Assembly: GCA_016808115.1 (NCBI GenBank)
Contig: JAEQBH010002853.1
Coordinates: 124,001 to 188,000, forward strand
Length of the DNA stretch: 64,000 nucleotides
Reading direction: 5' to 3'
Source: Tetrastigma voinierianum
Taxonomy: Eukaryota > Streptophyta > Magnoliopsida > Vitales > Vitaceae
The notes beneath the pieces are model-generated. The model had not been told where the DNA came from. It did not search any database and worked only from the letters and a program-made list of their open reading frames with translations. A program made the translations under genes and the position numbers. Each line of letters starts with the position of its first letter. Position 1 is the stretch's first letter. This document shows positions 1 to 10,768 of the stretch, in pieces.

Positions 1-1230
1 TCATAATGTCTAGATCTCATAAGACTTTAGAACTTGCTCAAGTATCATTTGAGGCGAAATCCTAGGCAGCACATCTTTTGGGAAATGGTATAGGCCATCA
101 TAGGAAAGGGTTGAACCTTTTTAGCCCACCCGGTTATGCATTAACCCATAGTCACTTAGTTTAAGTCATAATAGCCATGTTCTATCTTGAAAACCAAGAA
201 TGAACACCCATATCCCTTTGTTTTACTCTTCAGTCAAGAACCCATATTTTACCCTTAACATATAAACATAAAGCCTGAATCCTTAGAGAATGACATGCAG
301 TTGGTGGGAAGTTGGAATGAAGTAGTTTTGATCAGTACAAAATGTCAAGGAAGGGGAATTGAAAAGAGCAAAGAAGAAAATAACTCAAGAGGGAGCAAAT
401 TTAACCTTGTAGCTTTCCTACTTTGAAATTTCTACTTTTTAAGTCGTAAGGGTGTTTTAACACCCTAATACCCAGGCAGTCCGAGTTATTGACCTAAAAC
501 TCACTACATGAGTGAGTAGAAAGTTTAAAGGGGTTGAATATTGCACTGCTCTATACCGTGATGTTCAGAAAAGGCAAAAAGTCTTGGTAATTTTGAAGAA
601 AGATAGAAACAATTAAGTTTGGGGGTGCAGTAAATAAAAAGCACACTGATGATAACCAGGTTGAATAAATGACTCAATTGGAGACATAGTCAAATTTTGA
701 AGGATGAAGCATAAGAATAGAAGGAGAAAGTGCTTGAGTGTTTTGGGTAAATATGAACCTAAATCACTCATTTAACTACCCTCTCACCCTAGCCACACAT
801 TACAAGCTAGAAAAGACCTATTTGATCCCAATAGCATGTAATGCCTATATTAGTGGAGAATGGGATGCAAGGCAAGCCTATGAAGTCTCGGTCGCTCTTC
901 ATCCATGGAAACTCTTTATAAGTGAGAGATCTTTCACCTCATGCATTCTCCTCATTTCATCTAAACTACATTTGGATTAATGAGGGTGAGACCGCACACA
1001 CTCACGCTAGAACCTTGATCTAGGTGAAATTAGCTTGTGGTCAGCATATTAGCTTTGAAGAACACTATCTTGAAACATTATTCATGTGTTGGGATGCATA
1101 ATTTATGAGGCAAAAACAACACCGAGTATACATCTACAGACATCATGTTTTCTTTTAATAAATTTAGGAAAAGAAGTAAAAGTCTTGCACAAAGTGTTTG
1201 TCTTTGTTTAGAGGACAAGCAATTAGCATT
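1..1230 (+). mobile_element. 3' untranslated region of an Athila/Tat-like Ty3/gypsy element (cut by window start)
   Basis: Non-coding internal region between the pol/ORF2 part and the 3' LTR of a plus-strand element. It is collinear with 22960-23905: both contain GGCGAAATCCTAGG near the start, a 'GGTGTTT(T)AACACC' block (about 450 and 23466), an AAGTTTGGG polypurine block (614-626) and a stretch with 'TAGTGGAGA' (about 853). The conserved GAGGACAAGC motif at 1211-1220 usually precedes the polypurine tract and LTR in Athila/Tat elements. The 80-residue reading frame at 738-980 lies inside this homology and has no family resemblance, so I do not call it a gene. Confidence 0.65.
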
Positions 1231-2960
1231 TATAGTGTATTTCTCATGTGTATAACCTAAATCTTGCTAAATTCACACCATATTCATAAATATTACACTA
1301 ATCCCTCTTCTATTTGACTTTTGCAGGCATTGAAAGTAAATCAAGCAAAGTAAGGGCTAAAAGACAAGAAGGCAAAACCTAGAATCAAAGGCATTGTAGC
1401 GGTGAAAATACCTTCTACTTGACAAGCGATTCACGAGGTGAAGAGAGAGCTTTCTTGCATTGCGGCGAAGATTGAAGAGTGGAAGTCTCAGGTTCGCCGA
1501 GGCTAAGGCCAACCTTCACCTTTATAAAGGAGTTCGCAGCTGTGAAGGAGATCCCTCACTATTACGAAGAAGGAGGAGATTGCATACATGAGTCTTGGGT
1601 TCGCCAAGGTAAAGTAGGCCTTTCTTTGCAGCCAAGGCCTTACATGAAACGAAGCTTATGTAAGAGGCGCTGTCTTGGCCAAGGCGAAAGATGTTGGGCT
1701 AGGATAAGAATGCTTCCATTTTGGCCCAATCTTTGGCCCATTTTCTCAATGTTATAAATACCATACTTTTAATATTTTTAGGGCAACTTGGAGAGGACTT
1801 GGAGGCTTGAACAATTCTTATTTTTAGGGCTTCTCTCTAAGCTCACATTTTTAGGGTTTGTAGATTTTCTTATATTTTTAGCTTTTTTTTGGAGCTAAGT
1901 TGTAAGATCCAACGGCTAGAGGACTTCTTATAGTGGTGGAGCAGGGTTTTGGAGGACTTCTACCTCATATTTATTTTGTATCCCTAAAATCTTCTCTATC
2001 TCTTAATCTTTCAGCATGATGTTTGGTGTAAACATGATTTTGTTCGGTTTTAAGGCTGCTATGGATGGTTAGATCCTCCTATAGGGCTAGTTGTTGACAT
2101 TGGTGTTTGGTTTATTTGTTGTCTTTAATGATTTATTGAATATAATCTTGTGTTGAGGTTTTATGAAGGTTTTTATTCAATTGTTGCATGCTAGGTAGTG
2201 AGATTGAGACCTAGAGCTCAAAGGGTTTCCAGAGTGACAACTTGAAGTATACCCTTAGGACTTGATTTTCATTCCCTAATATCTTATAATTGATAAAATA
2301 AATTTAACTTAATCAAAGAAGTCTAGAAAAATTAAGATGCACAATCTTAGATGGATTTTATTATGAGGGACATCATTTAACCTTATGAGATGATAGTATG
2401 GACCGAGAGGTGATCAATCTGAGCATAACCCAAGAAATTCAATTGCATGGACCGAGAGGTGACTGATAGAATTTCCTAAGGACTGATTTACCTTAGAACA
2501 AGAATCGCATTGTTTGACCAAGATGGACCGATAGAAGAATAAGGATTAGGTGTGATAAATTGAGGAGAGACTCGAAAGAATGGACCTCATATAGAGTTCC
2601 TTGGGTAAGAACAATAGTATCTTCACTCAATTAGCACTTAATGAATATAAGCCATAAATGCACCAATGGAGAAAGCCGGCCCTAGTGTCATTCCTTTAAG
2701 TTTTTCTTACAACTTAATTCAATCATTTGTTAATCTTCTAGAGTAGATTTTTAATTTAACTTAGTTTCATTTTTAGTTAACAATCAATATTAATAACTTA
2801 TCTAGCTTAAATAGTAAAATTCTTGAGTAGCCAAGGTACTTAATCCCTACTTAAGCCATTTCTTCCTTGTGGGTTCGATATCTAAGGTTTTTAATTTGAA
2901 AGCCACTGTAGTACTTGTGACCCATACACTTGTGGGTTTTGGTTGATTTTTACCAAACTT
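1231..2960 (+). repeat. 3' LTR of Athila/Tat-like element
   Basis: The sequence follows the GAGGACAAGC motif and carries a U3-like part, a TATA box at 1753-1760 and a long R/U5. Near its end it has 'CCCATACACTTGTGGG' (about 2922-2937), a motif common at the 3' ends of such LTRs. The U3 holds repeated TTCGCC/AAGGCGAA words (about 1490-1690), including CTTGGCCAAGGCGAA. Both ends are estimates: the start could be 1223-1245 and the end 2955-2973. The 92-residue frame at 1479-1757 lies in U3 and is not supported as a protein. Confidence 0.5.
1753..1760 (+). promoter_or_regulatory. LTR TATA box
   Basis: TATAAATA lies between the U3-like and R-like parts of the LTR, in the same layout as the TATAAATAGG boxes at 12191 and 27110 in the other Athila-like LTRs. 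Transcription would start about 30 bases downstream. Confidence 0.5.
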
Positions 2961-2984
2961 TTATGTAACACAAAAACAACCAAA

Positions 2985-4406
2985 CAGTAGGCCAGTAAAA
3001 TCCTGATTGCAATACCTTTGTAGCTGTCCTTTGTCCACTAAAGTGTCCACCATACTCTAAAGAATGACAATGGAGAAGGATGGCTCTCATTTCACTTTCT
3101 GAGATGCATATTCTAATCATTTGTTCAACACAATGCCTATAGAGAATGGGATCCTCCTAGAAATAATGTCTTAATTCAACAAAGAACCTTTTATTTTGTT
3201 GAGAAGTTAAGTCCAAAGGGATGATTCCGAATGCTAGGTAGTTCACGATGTTCGTATACGATGGAGTCCAATTATTAGGGAACAAGGCTAACAATTGCTC
3301 ATCTGGGAAGCTATCATTGATATGCACTTGAGAAGCTTCATTGTTTGGCAATTCTAAACTTGAGAGGTTGGCCTCTTTACATATCTTAAAGACTAACTCT
3401 AGATTGCTAAGGCAATCATCAAATGAAGCTCCTACCACTGAAAAATCATCTATGAAGATCTCAATTGACCTCTCCACCATGTCAGAGAATATTGCCATCA
3501 TGCATCGCTAAAAAGTGCCAAGAGCATTGCATAACCCAAATGACATCCTCCTAAATGCAAGGAGCTTATGGAGCAGAAATGCAATGTTTGTATTTCTCTG
3601 ATTAAATAAGAGGAAATGAAAGAAATATGGTTGTGCGAATATAGTATAAGAAGCAAATAGACCCATGACTGCTAACTTTATCAACTTATTTGATCAATGA
3701 ATGGCAAAGGAAAGTGATATTTCCTAGTGGCTTTGCTTAACTTCCTATAGTCAATACAAATCCTCTAGCCACTTATTATTCTTGTTGGGATCAATTCATT
3801 GTTCTCATTTTTAATCATTGTCGTCCCACCTTTCTTTGGCACTACTTGGATTGGACTCACCCAAGGACTGTCGGAAATGGGATAAATCACTCCTGAATCA
3901 AGCCATTTTGAGACTTCTTTTTGCACCCTTCATAGTTAGGTTAAGTTGTCTTTGGGCTTCAATTGTAGGTTTTCCGTCATCCTCTTGAGTATTCAATGCA
4001 TGCACATTGACGGACTAATCTCCTTTATACCAGCCAAAGACCATCCAATTGCCTCCTTGTGCTCTCTAAGCACTCTCAACAACTTCTCCTTTTCCACTTG
4101 AGAGAGATAAGACAAGATAATGACTAGTAAGGTGGGAGAAGTACTAAGGTAGGCGTATTTAAGGTGAGACAGAAGCGGTTTCTCTTTAAGAATTGGAGGC
4201 TTCTCAATTGAAGGGATGGGGAGGATAGGACTAGATCCTAAGCTCTCAAAATAATTTTTATTGTTTGGCCAAAATGAGTCTATCCACATCACATAATCTT
4301 TTGCTTCCTCATCAACAAAATTAAGAGAACTTTCATGCACAATGCTAGTCTCTAAAGGATCAATGTGACCCTTTTGGCTAGACACTATAACCTCAACAAT
4401 GTCCAC
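2985..4406 (-). pseudogene. reverse transcriptase joined by deletion to integrase N-terminus
   Basis: The first frame (4406-3993) is the RT N-terminal extension ending 'IKEISPSMCMH'. RT palm text continues in several frames from 3990 to about 3505, including 'SPIQVVPKKGG' and 'RKLSKATRKYHFPLPFIDQ'. In the frame 3501-3157 'IEIFIDDFSVVGASFDDCL' carries the catalytic D-D pair. After 'ICKEANL' it passes without a stop to pre-integrase text ('DSFPDEQLLALFP', 'IVNYLAFG', 'KRFFVELRHYF'), so the RT thumb and RNase H are deleted. Below 3157 the integrase zinc-finger region follows in broken frames ('GGHFSGQRTATKVLQSGFYW'). It ends at about 2985. Confidence 0.85.
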
Positions 4407-5500
4407 TCTAAAGCAACCATTATCGAGTGCTTCATGGCATTAAACACATAGAAAGTCACCTCTTCATCTTGAACCATCAATTTGAGTTCTCCTTTTTGTA
4501 CATCAATAAAAGCCCATCCGGTAGCTAAGAAGGGTTTTCCAAGTATGATAGGCACTTCCTTGTCCTCTTCCATGTCAAAGACTATGAAATAAGCCGAAAA
4601 GATGAATTTGTCTACTTTCACTAACACATCCTCAATAATACCCCAAGGGGATGTGAGAGATCTATCAGCCAATTGAAGAGTAATAGTTGTAGGATTAGCC
4701 TCTCCCAAACCAAGCTTCCTGAAAATAGATAAAGGGATTAGGTTAATACTAGCACCAAGATCACATAAAGCTTTTTCAAAAATTGAATTGCTGATTGAAC
4801 AAGTTATAGTAAAACTCCCTGGATCCTCTAGCTTTGAAGGAAATTTCCTTTTAATGATAGCACTACCCTCCCCGGAAAAAGAAATGGTCTCATAGTCACT
4901 TAGCTTCCTTTTGTTAGTAGTGATGTCTTTCATGAATTTGACAAAAGAAGGCATTTGCTCCATTGCATCGACAAATGGAATATTAATGTGGAGCTTCTTG
5001 AAAATCTCTATGAACGTGCCAAATTGATTGTCCAACTTATTCTTCTTTAATCTTTGAGGGTAGGGAACAATTGGAGTATCTTCCCTTGAAGAAGCCTTCA
5101 ACTCAACTTTCTTTGGCTCCTTACTTGCTGAATTTTTTAATTTCAAATATTTTTCAACATTTCCAACACTGTGTTCAACTTCTATTGAATTCTCTGCATA
5201 ATTTTCAGCATTCTCCTTTGATTTCTCTTCATCATTGGCTTGGACTGATTTTCCCACTGTTTTGCCGCTTCTAAGAGTAATTACTTTGCAATGTTCCTTG
5301 CCATCTCTTCTCGGATTCACCTTTAAGGTGCTAGGCAAGTTGCCTTGTTGCCTCTCATTGAACATGGTCACCATTTGACCCATTTGAGCTTCCAAGTTTC
5401 TAAGTTGAGCGACTTGATTAGTGAGAGAAGTTCTTATCTCATTAACAAATTGAGCTTGATACTTGCTCAATTCCATTTGGAACTTGGCCAACTCACTCAT
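4385..5500 (-). pseudogene. gag C-terminal region and aspartic protease (Athila-like)
   Basis: A 371-residue open frame, the longest in the window. Residues 1-90 are Gln- and Glu-rich and probably helical ('LAKFQMELSKYQAQF'), followed by a Lys/Glu-rich linker. Residues about 150-200 hold 'KKLHINIPFVDAMEQMPSF'. The protease lies at about 240-350: 'ALCDLGASINLIPLSIFRKL' holds the catalytic Asp in the D-L-G-A form usual for Athila proteases, and 'ILGKPFLATGWAFIDVQKGE' is the C-terminal hydrophobic block. The protease core is intact, but the frame ends at 4385, and the RT frame starts 22 bases inside it in another register, so polyprotein continuity is lost. Confidence 0.85.
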
Positions 5501-5762
5501 GGTCTCCTCTAAATTGCTTCCTTTTCTTAAGGGGGTGAAGGCTTAGGTTGCTCCACTGGATCCATTACATTTGGATTATATCTCCAAGAGAGGTTAGGAT
5601 GATTTCTCCGACCTAGATTGAAGTTGTTTAAAAATGGGTTAAGGAAATTTACTGAAGTATTAGGCTTGTTCCACAATCATTTGCCCACAAGGATTTCCAT
5701 TTGACATTCAACACTAAGATGGGGACCACTGCAAAAATCACATGAAGAAAAGGGTGCTTGGA

Positions 5763-6529
5763 TCACATTTGCCAAAGCTTGGGCATTTTGTAGTTGGGTA
5801 GATTGGATTTTTGTAAATGCTTGAAATTTGAATCGTGAGTGTGTTTTTTATCTAACTCATGAACTTTGGCTGGTTTCTTTTGAGTTACCCTTTTACTAGG
5901 TCCTTGGAAAATGTTCAAATTCATATTTTCCAATAATTGGTAGGCCTCATTCGTGCTCTTACTCATCAAGGCGCCTCTAGCTGAAGCGTCCAAGAGCGTT
6001 CTAGTATTCTCGGTTGAACTATAATAGAAATGATGCACTTGCATCCATTTTGCCAATCCATGTTGGGGACACTTTCTTAGGAGATCTTTGTATCGGTCCC
6101 ATGACTCATAGAATGTCTCTCCCTCAAATTGAGCAAAGTTATGTATTTCAATTCTCATCTTTGTCGCTTTTGCCAAAGGGAAGAACTTTGAGAGGAACTT
6201 ATGCACCAAATCATCCCAAGTAGTGATGGAGCCAGTAGGCTTTGAATTTAGCCAATGTTTCGCCTTGTTTTTTTAATGAAAATGGGAAAAGTCTTAGGAG
6301 AATTGCTCACTCCATTATACTTCATTGTATTGCACACTTCTAAGAAATTAGAGATATGTGTGTTGGGGTCTTCATTTGGAAATCCCATGAACGGAATGTT
6401 TTGAATTAATTGTAAGGTGATAGGCTTGATTGTGAAGTTGTTTGCTTGTATAGCTAGTCGCCTAATCACCGGTGGGATGCCAGCATGAGAGAGAGCATAA
6501 TCTCTCAAGGCTCTCTCAAATTCCTCCAT
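5763..6529 (-). pseudogene. gag, Athila-like (retrotransposon gag), frameshifted
   Basis: Capsid-forming polyprotein of the retrotransposon. The first frame (6529-6251) carries the N-terminal gag text with 'NNFTIKPITLQLIQ' and 'GFPNEDPNTHISNFLEVC'. The second (6209-5763) continues with 'KFLSKFFPLAKATKMR', 'FYESWDRYKDLLRKCPQHG' and 'LMSKSTNEAYQLLENM', the usual central gag blocks in the usual order. A shift near 6260-6275, in a T-rich run, breaks the frame where a block like 'LFPFSL' is expected. The downstream protease frame begins about 260 bp later. Confident as to family; the product would not be made whole. Confidence 0.85.
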
Positions 6530-6882
6530 GGGAGGGGCTGATTAGGGCACACTTTTCCCGCTTGTAGATTGGATGTCTACCTTTTCTCCTTTTCTAAAAC
6601 CTTCAACATTCTCTATTGATTGCTACCCAAATTCAATTTGTTGTTTCTTGCTCTTTCTAATTCGTCTCATTGTTCTTTCTAATTCCTAGTCTAAGGGTAT
6701 AAGATCTTTTTCACCAAACTTTTGTATGAATCAAATGGTACTTGAAATTCAGTAAGAATAGAGAAAACAATTGTCAAAAATTCTAACAAAATCTCAAAAA
6801 AAAAAAAAAACAAACAAACAAACAAACAAAATGTATGAAGTAAAAGACAAACACTTAGTATCAATATTAACACAAATGTGAC

Positions 6883-6900
6883 TCCTCGGAAACGTCGCCA
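6883..6900 (-). other. Primer-binding site, tRNA-Asp type
   Basis: On the minus strand the 18 bases read TGGCGACGTTTCCGAGGA, close to the TGGCGCCGTTGCCGGGGA primer-binding site of Athila-lineage elements. It lies 6 bases after the CCAACA end of the LTR, which fixes the LTR boundary and the direction of the element. Confidence 0.8.
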
Positions 6901-6906
6901 AAAACT

Positions 6907-8378
6907 TGTTGGCTAACTACTTATACCTTTTATGTTATACTCTTTAAGCCACAAGTGTACGGGCCTACAAGTAATACATCGGACTCAAGGAGTCCGAATA
7001 TTGAACTGGAGGGAGTTGGGTGCTAACTATTGAAATTGAGACAATTTATCTTATATTCAAGCTACCAAGAAGAATTTAGATTCTAGAATTTCTGTTATGA
7101 ATACTTTAATGAAAAATGGAATTATACTTCTCTAAGGGAAAAGGCTACTAGATTAAAGGGCCCTAGGATTTTGATGTAAATGGATAATCCCTTAATATTA
7201 AGATGAATTTCCTCTCAAATTGTCAATTATAACACATGCTCAAGGCAAGCTACATAATATTAATCATTGGCCTCTCTTGAAATCTAATGATCTACTAACT
7301 AATACCATGTATATTTGTACCTCGACAACTCAAACCCCAGAGCAGTAGTGATGCATTAAAGAAAAGGAAGGAATCTCAAAATTCTCTGTATGTTGTTGCT
7401 AAAATCTCTATTATACAGCAAACTAAGTTCATTCACCTAGGTCTAACCTCTTACTCACTTCTCAGATCTTGTAATAGGTCATAAAACATATTGAAGGTGA
7501 TCAAGAATCAATACGAATGAGCACAAACATGAATCAATGAGCAATTAAGAACCAATTGACAAAAGAGATAAAAAAATCAACGCATTAATATAAGGTTCAT
7601 ATCCAAATTACAGTCAAAATCCTAAACTCTTTGAATTAGAACATCATTTTGAAGCTTGACTGAACAGAACAGTTAAACACATAGAAAAGGAGAGAACTGC
7701 GATAAGTTAGTGAGAGTCGCCCAATCATACTGTTCTTCTTTTCATCTAATCTTCAAATATTCAAAGTATCCCCCAAGGATGTCTCTCTAGTAGAGTTGAA
7801 TCTCCAAAATAAGTCAAATCCTAGAAGTAAAATATTCAAAAATCAAAACTCTAATGTATTTCTAGAAGAAGAGAGGAAAAACCCTAGATAGGTGTGTTCT
7901 CCCTCAAAGTCCAAACCATAAAAAACTAGAAATGATAGCTTAAATAGCCCTCTTCGAAAATGGGTCACAAACAAGGTCTAAAAATAATAAGTTTTAAGAC
8001 AATCCAAACACTAATGGTGTGTCGTGATATCACTCTGACCTTAAATGATATGATCAACAAGGTTGATGATATTACGAAATCACAGGTCTTGATGTCGCGA
8101 CATGGTTGTATGGAGAAAGCTCAGTTCTTTAGTAGGGTTATGATGTTGTGACAAAACTACAAATAAATATTCAGCAATGAGTTATGATGTCGCGACATGA
8201 GCTTTACTACAACGAATTTCTTCCATTTTACATAGTTTATGATCCTTTTACTTGTTTTTCATTCATTACTTGCAAAATATAAGCCAGGAATAGATTTAGC
8301 ATAAATTTGAACGATTAGGGTATGAATTTAGTACCGAAAGCTCAATATATGCACAAAATGCATGCTAAAATGCCAACA
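6907..8378 (-). repeat. 5' LTR of the minus-strand Athila-like element
   Basis: The 1472-bp segment is bounded by perfect 6-bp inverted ends, TGTTGG at 6907-6912 and CCAACA at 8373-8378. It lies 6 bp from the PBS. On the plus strand its inner end contains 'CACAAGTGTACGGG', the reverse of the '..TACACTTGTGG..' word typical of these LTR ends. Its U3 contains two perfect ATGTCGCGACAT palindromes (about 8092 and 8189). No matching 3' LTR is seen at the low-coordinate end, so target duplications cannot be judged. Confidence 0.75.
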
Positions 8379-9939
8379 TAATCTTACTAACATACTTGTG
8401 AGATCAAAAATTTCCATGAAGTCGGATTCTGGGTTTAAAATTAGTCTTGGTATGGAGACTCCCTCTCCACCATGGCCCTTCTTGAACCTCTAGTAGAATT
8501 CAGAATGAACTCCCTCCATTCACCTGTCAATAGCATCGCACACCCATACCTACATTACATCAATATAAGATGAAGAAAATAAAAGGCATCATTTTTCACC
8601 AAAGGTGAAAGGCTTTTAACGTGCAATACCTCAACCGAGTATCTACACTCTGATCTCCTTCAACACATTTAGACTTCGTTTGTTCTTCTTCAAGCTCTGC
8701 TCCTGAATTCATACTGAGCATCTTCCAAACCCCCTAATTTATAGCTTTGTGGATTCGGTCTTGGAAGACTAGATAAGAATAGATCATTATCCTAATATGA
8801 CTCAAACTCTGCTTTATATTTTACTTTCTTTCTTTAGTTAATAAACCAAATAAGAAACTATGAGTCAGTATCCTCGTCAAAATAGAATTCTAAAAGTTTC
8901 CCTAATTACAGTTTGTGGCTTAGACATTTGACTGTTTGTGGTTGATCGCTACCCACTTGTCAAATAGATCCCAAACCCATCGGTTACTTGCTCCCCAAGT
9001 TCTTTGACCTCGACTAGCATGCCCCTGAGTCCCACGGTTGCCTCTATACAGTCACGGACTTCTCATATGTGTCCGGCCTCTGGATGACCTTGAGTCAATT
9101 GCATACGGGTCCTAAGGCGTTTTATTTCAACAAATCTTCATCAAGCTTGATATCTGAAGTGATTATCTTCTTGTAGAACCATTGAGATGAAGATATGGAC
9201 AATCTCAAACTCAACAAGCATTAAAAGAGCTATAAAAATGAATGGGGGTAATCATGTATATGTGTGGATTTAAACATGGGTTGTAGTATATTGACATTGA
9301 ATGTAAATAAGAACTGGTTGACAGTTTTTATTTTTAAATATTTTTATATTAATTCTTTTTAAACAATTGTTTCATAAAATTTAGAAAGCATTTTTATAAA
9401 TTTGAAAAATAATTTACAATATTAAAAAATTACTAAGACTTTTTTTTTTTGGAGAAACACGCATAGGTTGTTCTCCTAAAAAAAATACTTACACTAAAAT
9501 ACTTAGGAGTAAAAACATTATCATATACTTATTAAAAATTATCTAAAAAAAATACTAATGTTTTCAGTGATGTATTGATTAAAAAAATAGTTTATGATTT
9601 TTTTTTTTTAAATTTTTAAAGATTTGTCACACTTGGATCCGCTTGAAATTGATTTTAGAATGTTCCAAAATGATCACCAGCTCATGAAAATATTTCTCTT
9701 TCGCAAAAATTATATACTTAATAAATTTTAAAATCATTTTTTGGAAATTAGGAGAAAAGTTTGAACTGATTCTAGAGGTATTTTAATTGTTTTTACTTAT
9801 ATTTGGTTTTATTTTAATTGTTTTATCAGTGATTGAATTGGAAAAGGTACCTATTCATGTTTCTATTGTTGAACCATTAAAATTCCCACAATCGGAAAAG
9901 CTAGCAAAATCTAACATGTGCATGCCCAATTCACATACT
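8379..9939. other. Unassigned intergenic DNA between two LTRs
   Basis: About 1.56 kb. From 8400 to 9150 base composition is more balanced than the AT-rich 9240-9700. On the minus strand a TATA-like box (8743-8737) is followed by ATGs at 8721 and 8712. An 80-base GT-AG interval (8629-8550) could join 8721-8630 to 8549-8441 into a 66-codon frame. The TATA box is too close for the 8721 ATG to be in the transcript, so I do not call a gene. This could also be an old LTR or gene remnant. The rest shows only homopolymer-rich AT sequence. Confidence 0.4.
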
Positions 9940-10434
9940 TGTTGAAATATTATGGAATTTTTAATAATTATTGTGGGGGTCATATATTTAAATATTAATT
10001 ATGTTCATACTATCAATTTTAATTAAGTTTAATTAAAGTGATCTAGTGAAATTTAATAATTAGATTAAGGGTATAAGTAATATTTTTAATTTGATGATGG
10101 GCTAAATTAGAAATATCTAACCTAATATGAGTAATATAAATATTATGATTATGGTCCTTAATTCATACAATGAGAAAAGAACCCTAGTTCTTTTTCTCTA
10201 CATCTTTATCACTAGAGGAGAGATAAATTCTTCTTATTATGGTCGTATCAAATCTGGAAGATTTAACCCCGTATATTTAATAACTTCCTATAATGGATAC
10301 AAGTACTATGAACTTAATATCTCTTAAATCAAATGGGTAAAAACATAATATTTAGGATTTACCTTTTATGTTTCTCTACCCCAGATTCATATCTAATATA
10401 TTTCAATTTTATTATGTTGATAATATTAGTTAGG
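9940..10434 (+). repeat. Solo LTR of a Ty1/copia element
   Basis: The segment starts TGTTGAAATATTATGG and matches the 3' LTR at 43646-44155 along its whole length, including 'ATGTTCATACTATCAATTTT', 'GGGCTAAATTAGAAATATCT' and 'GAACCCTAGTTC'. No copia internal sequence lies on either side, so it is a solo LTR or LTR fragment. A 66-residue frame at 10127-10327 falls wholly inside it and is not a gene. I could not define a target-site duplication. Confidence 0.8.
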
Positions 10435-10768
10435 CCATTAGTGTAGTAGTATCAAAGATAGCCCATATTCAATCTTAAGATGTTTTATTTATTCGTTTTT
10501 CTTATTTATGAATTTATTTAAAAGGTTAGTCCATCTTTATGATTTTATTACAATGTAATTGCTTGTTTTATAAAGAAATATGTATCATTTACCAAATTTA
10601 TATTTTGCGAAATTTATAGCATAAATGAAAATTCTGGTCCAGTGAAAGCGAGTTCAATAGCCAAGGTGAGGTCGTGAGAGAGATCGGTCGGCGAAGTCAT
10701 ACTATCTTGAATGAAAAATTTGTTGCAACAAAGAGGATTCTTCGGAGACGAAGAGGCTTAGGAAGGAT

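Larger units (their letters stand above)
2985..8378 (-). mobile_element. Athila-like Ty3/gypsy element, minus strand, 3'-truncated
   Basis: Read on the minus strand the order is 5' LTR (8378-6907), tRNA-Asp-type PBS, gag, protease, RT and the first part of integrase. It stops at about 2985, where it meets the end of the plus-strand LTR. RNase H, most of integrase, any envelope-like ORF and the 3' LTR are missing. Several frameshifts separate the domains, so it is a dead copy. Similarity of the gag and protease text to the Athila lineage is from memory of the family and not from a search. Confidence 0.85.

Noticed and set aside
1479..1757. 92-residue frame in the LTR U3
   Set aside because: No motif, ends at the TATA box, and its Arg/Gly richness follows the TTCGCC/AAGGCGAA repeats.
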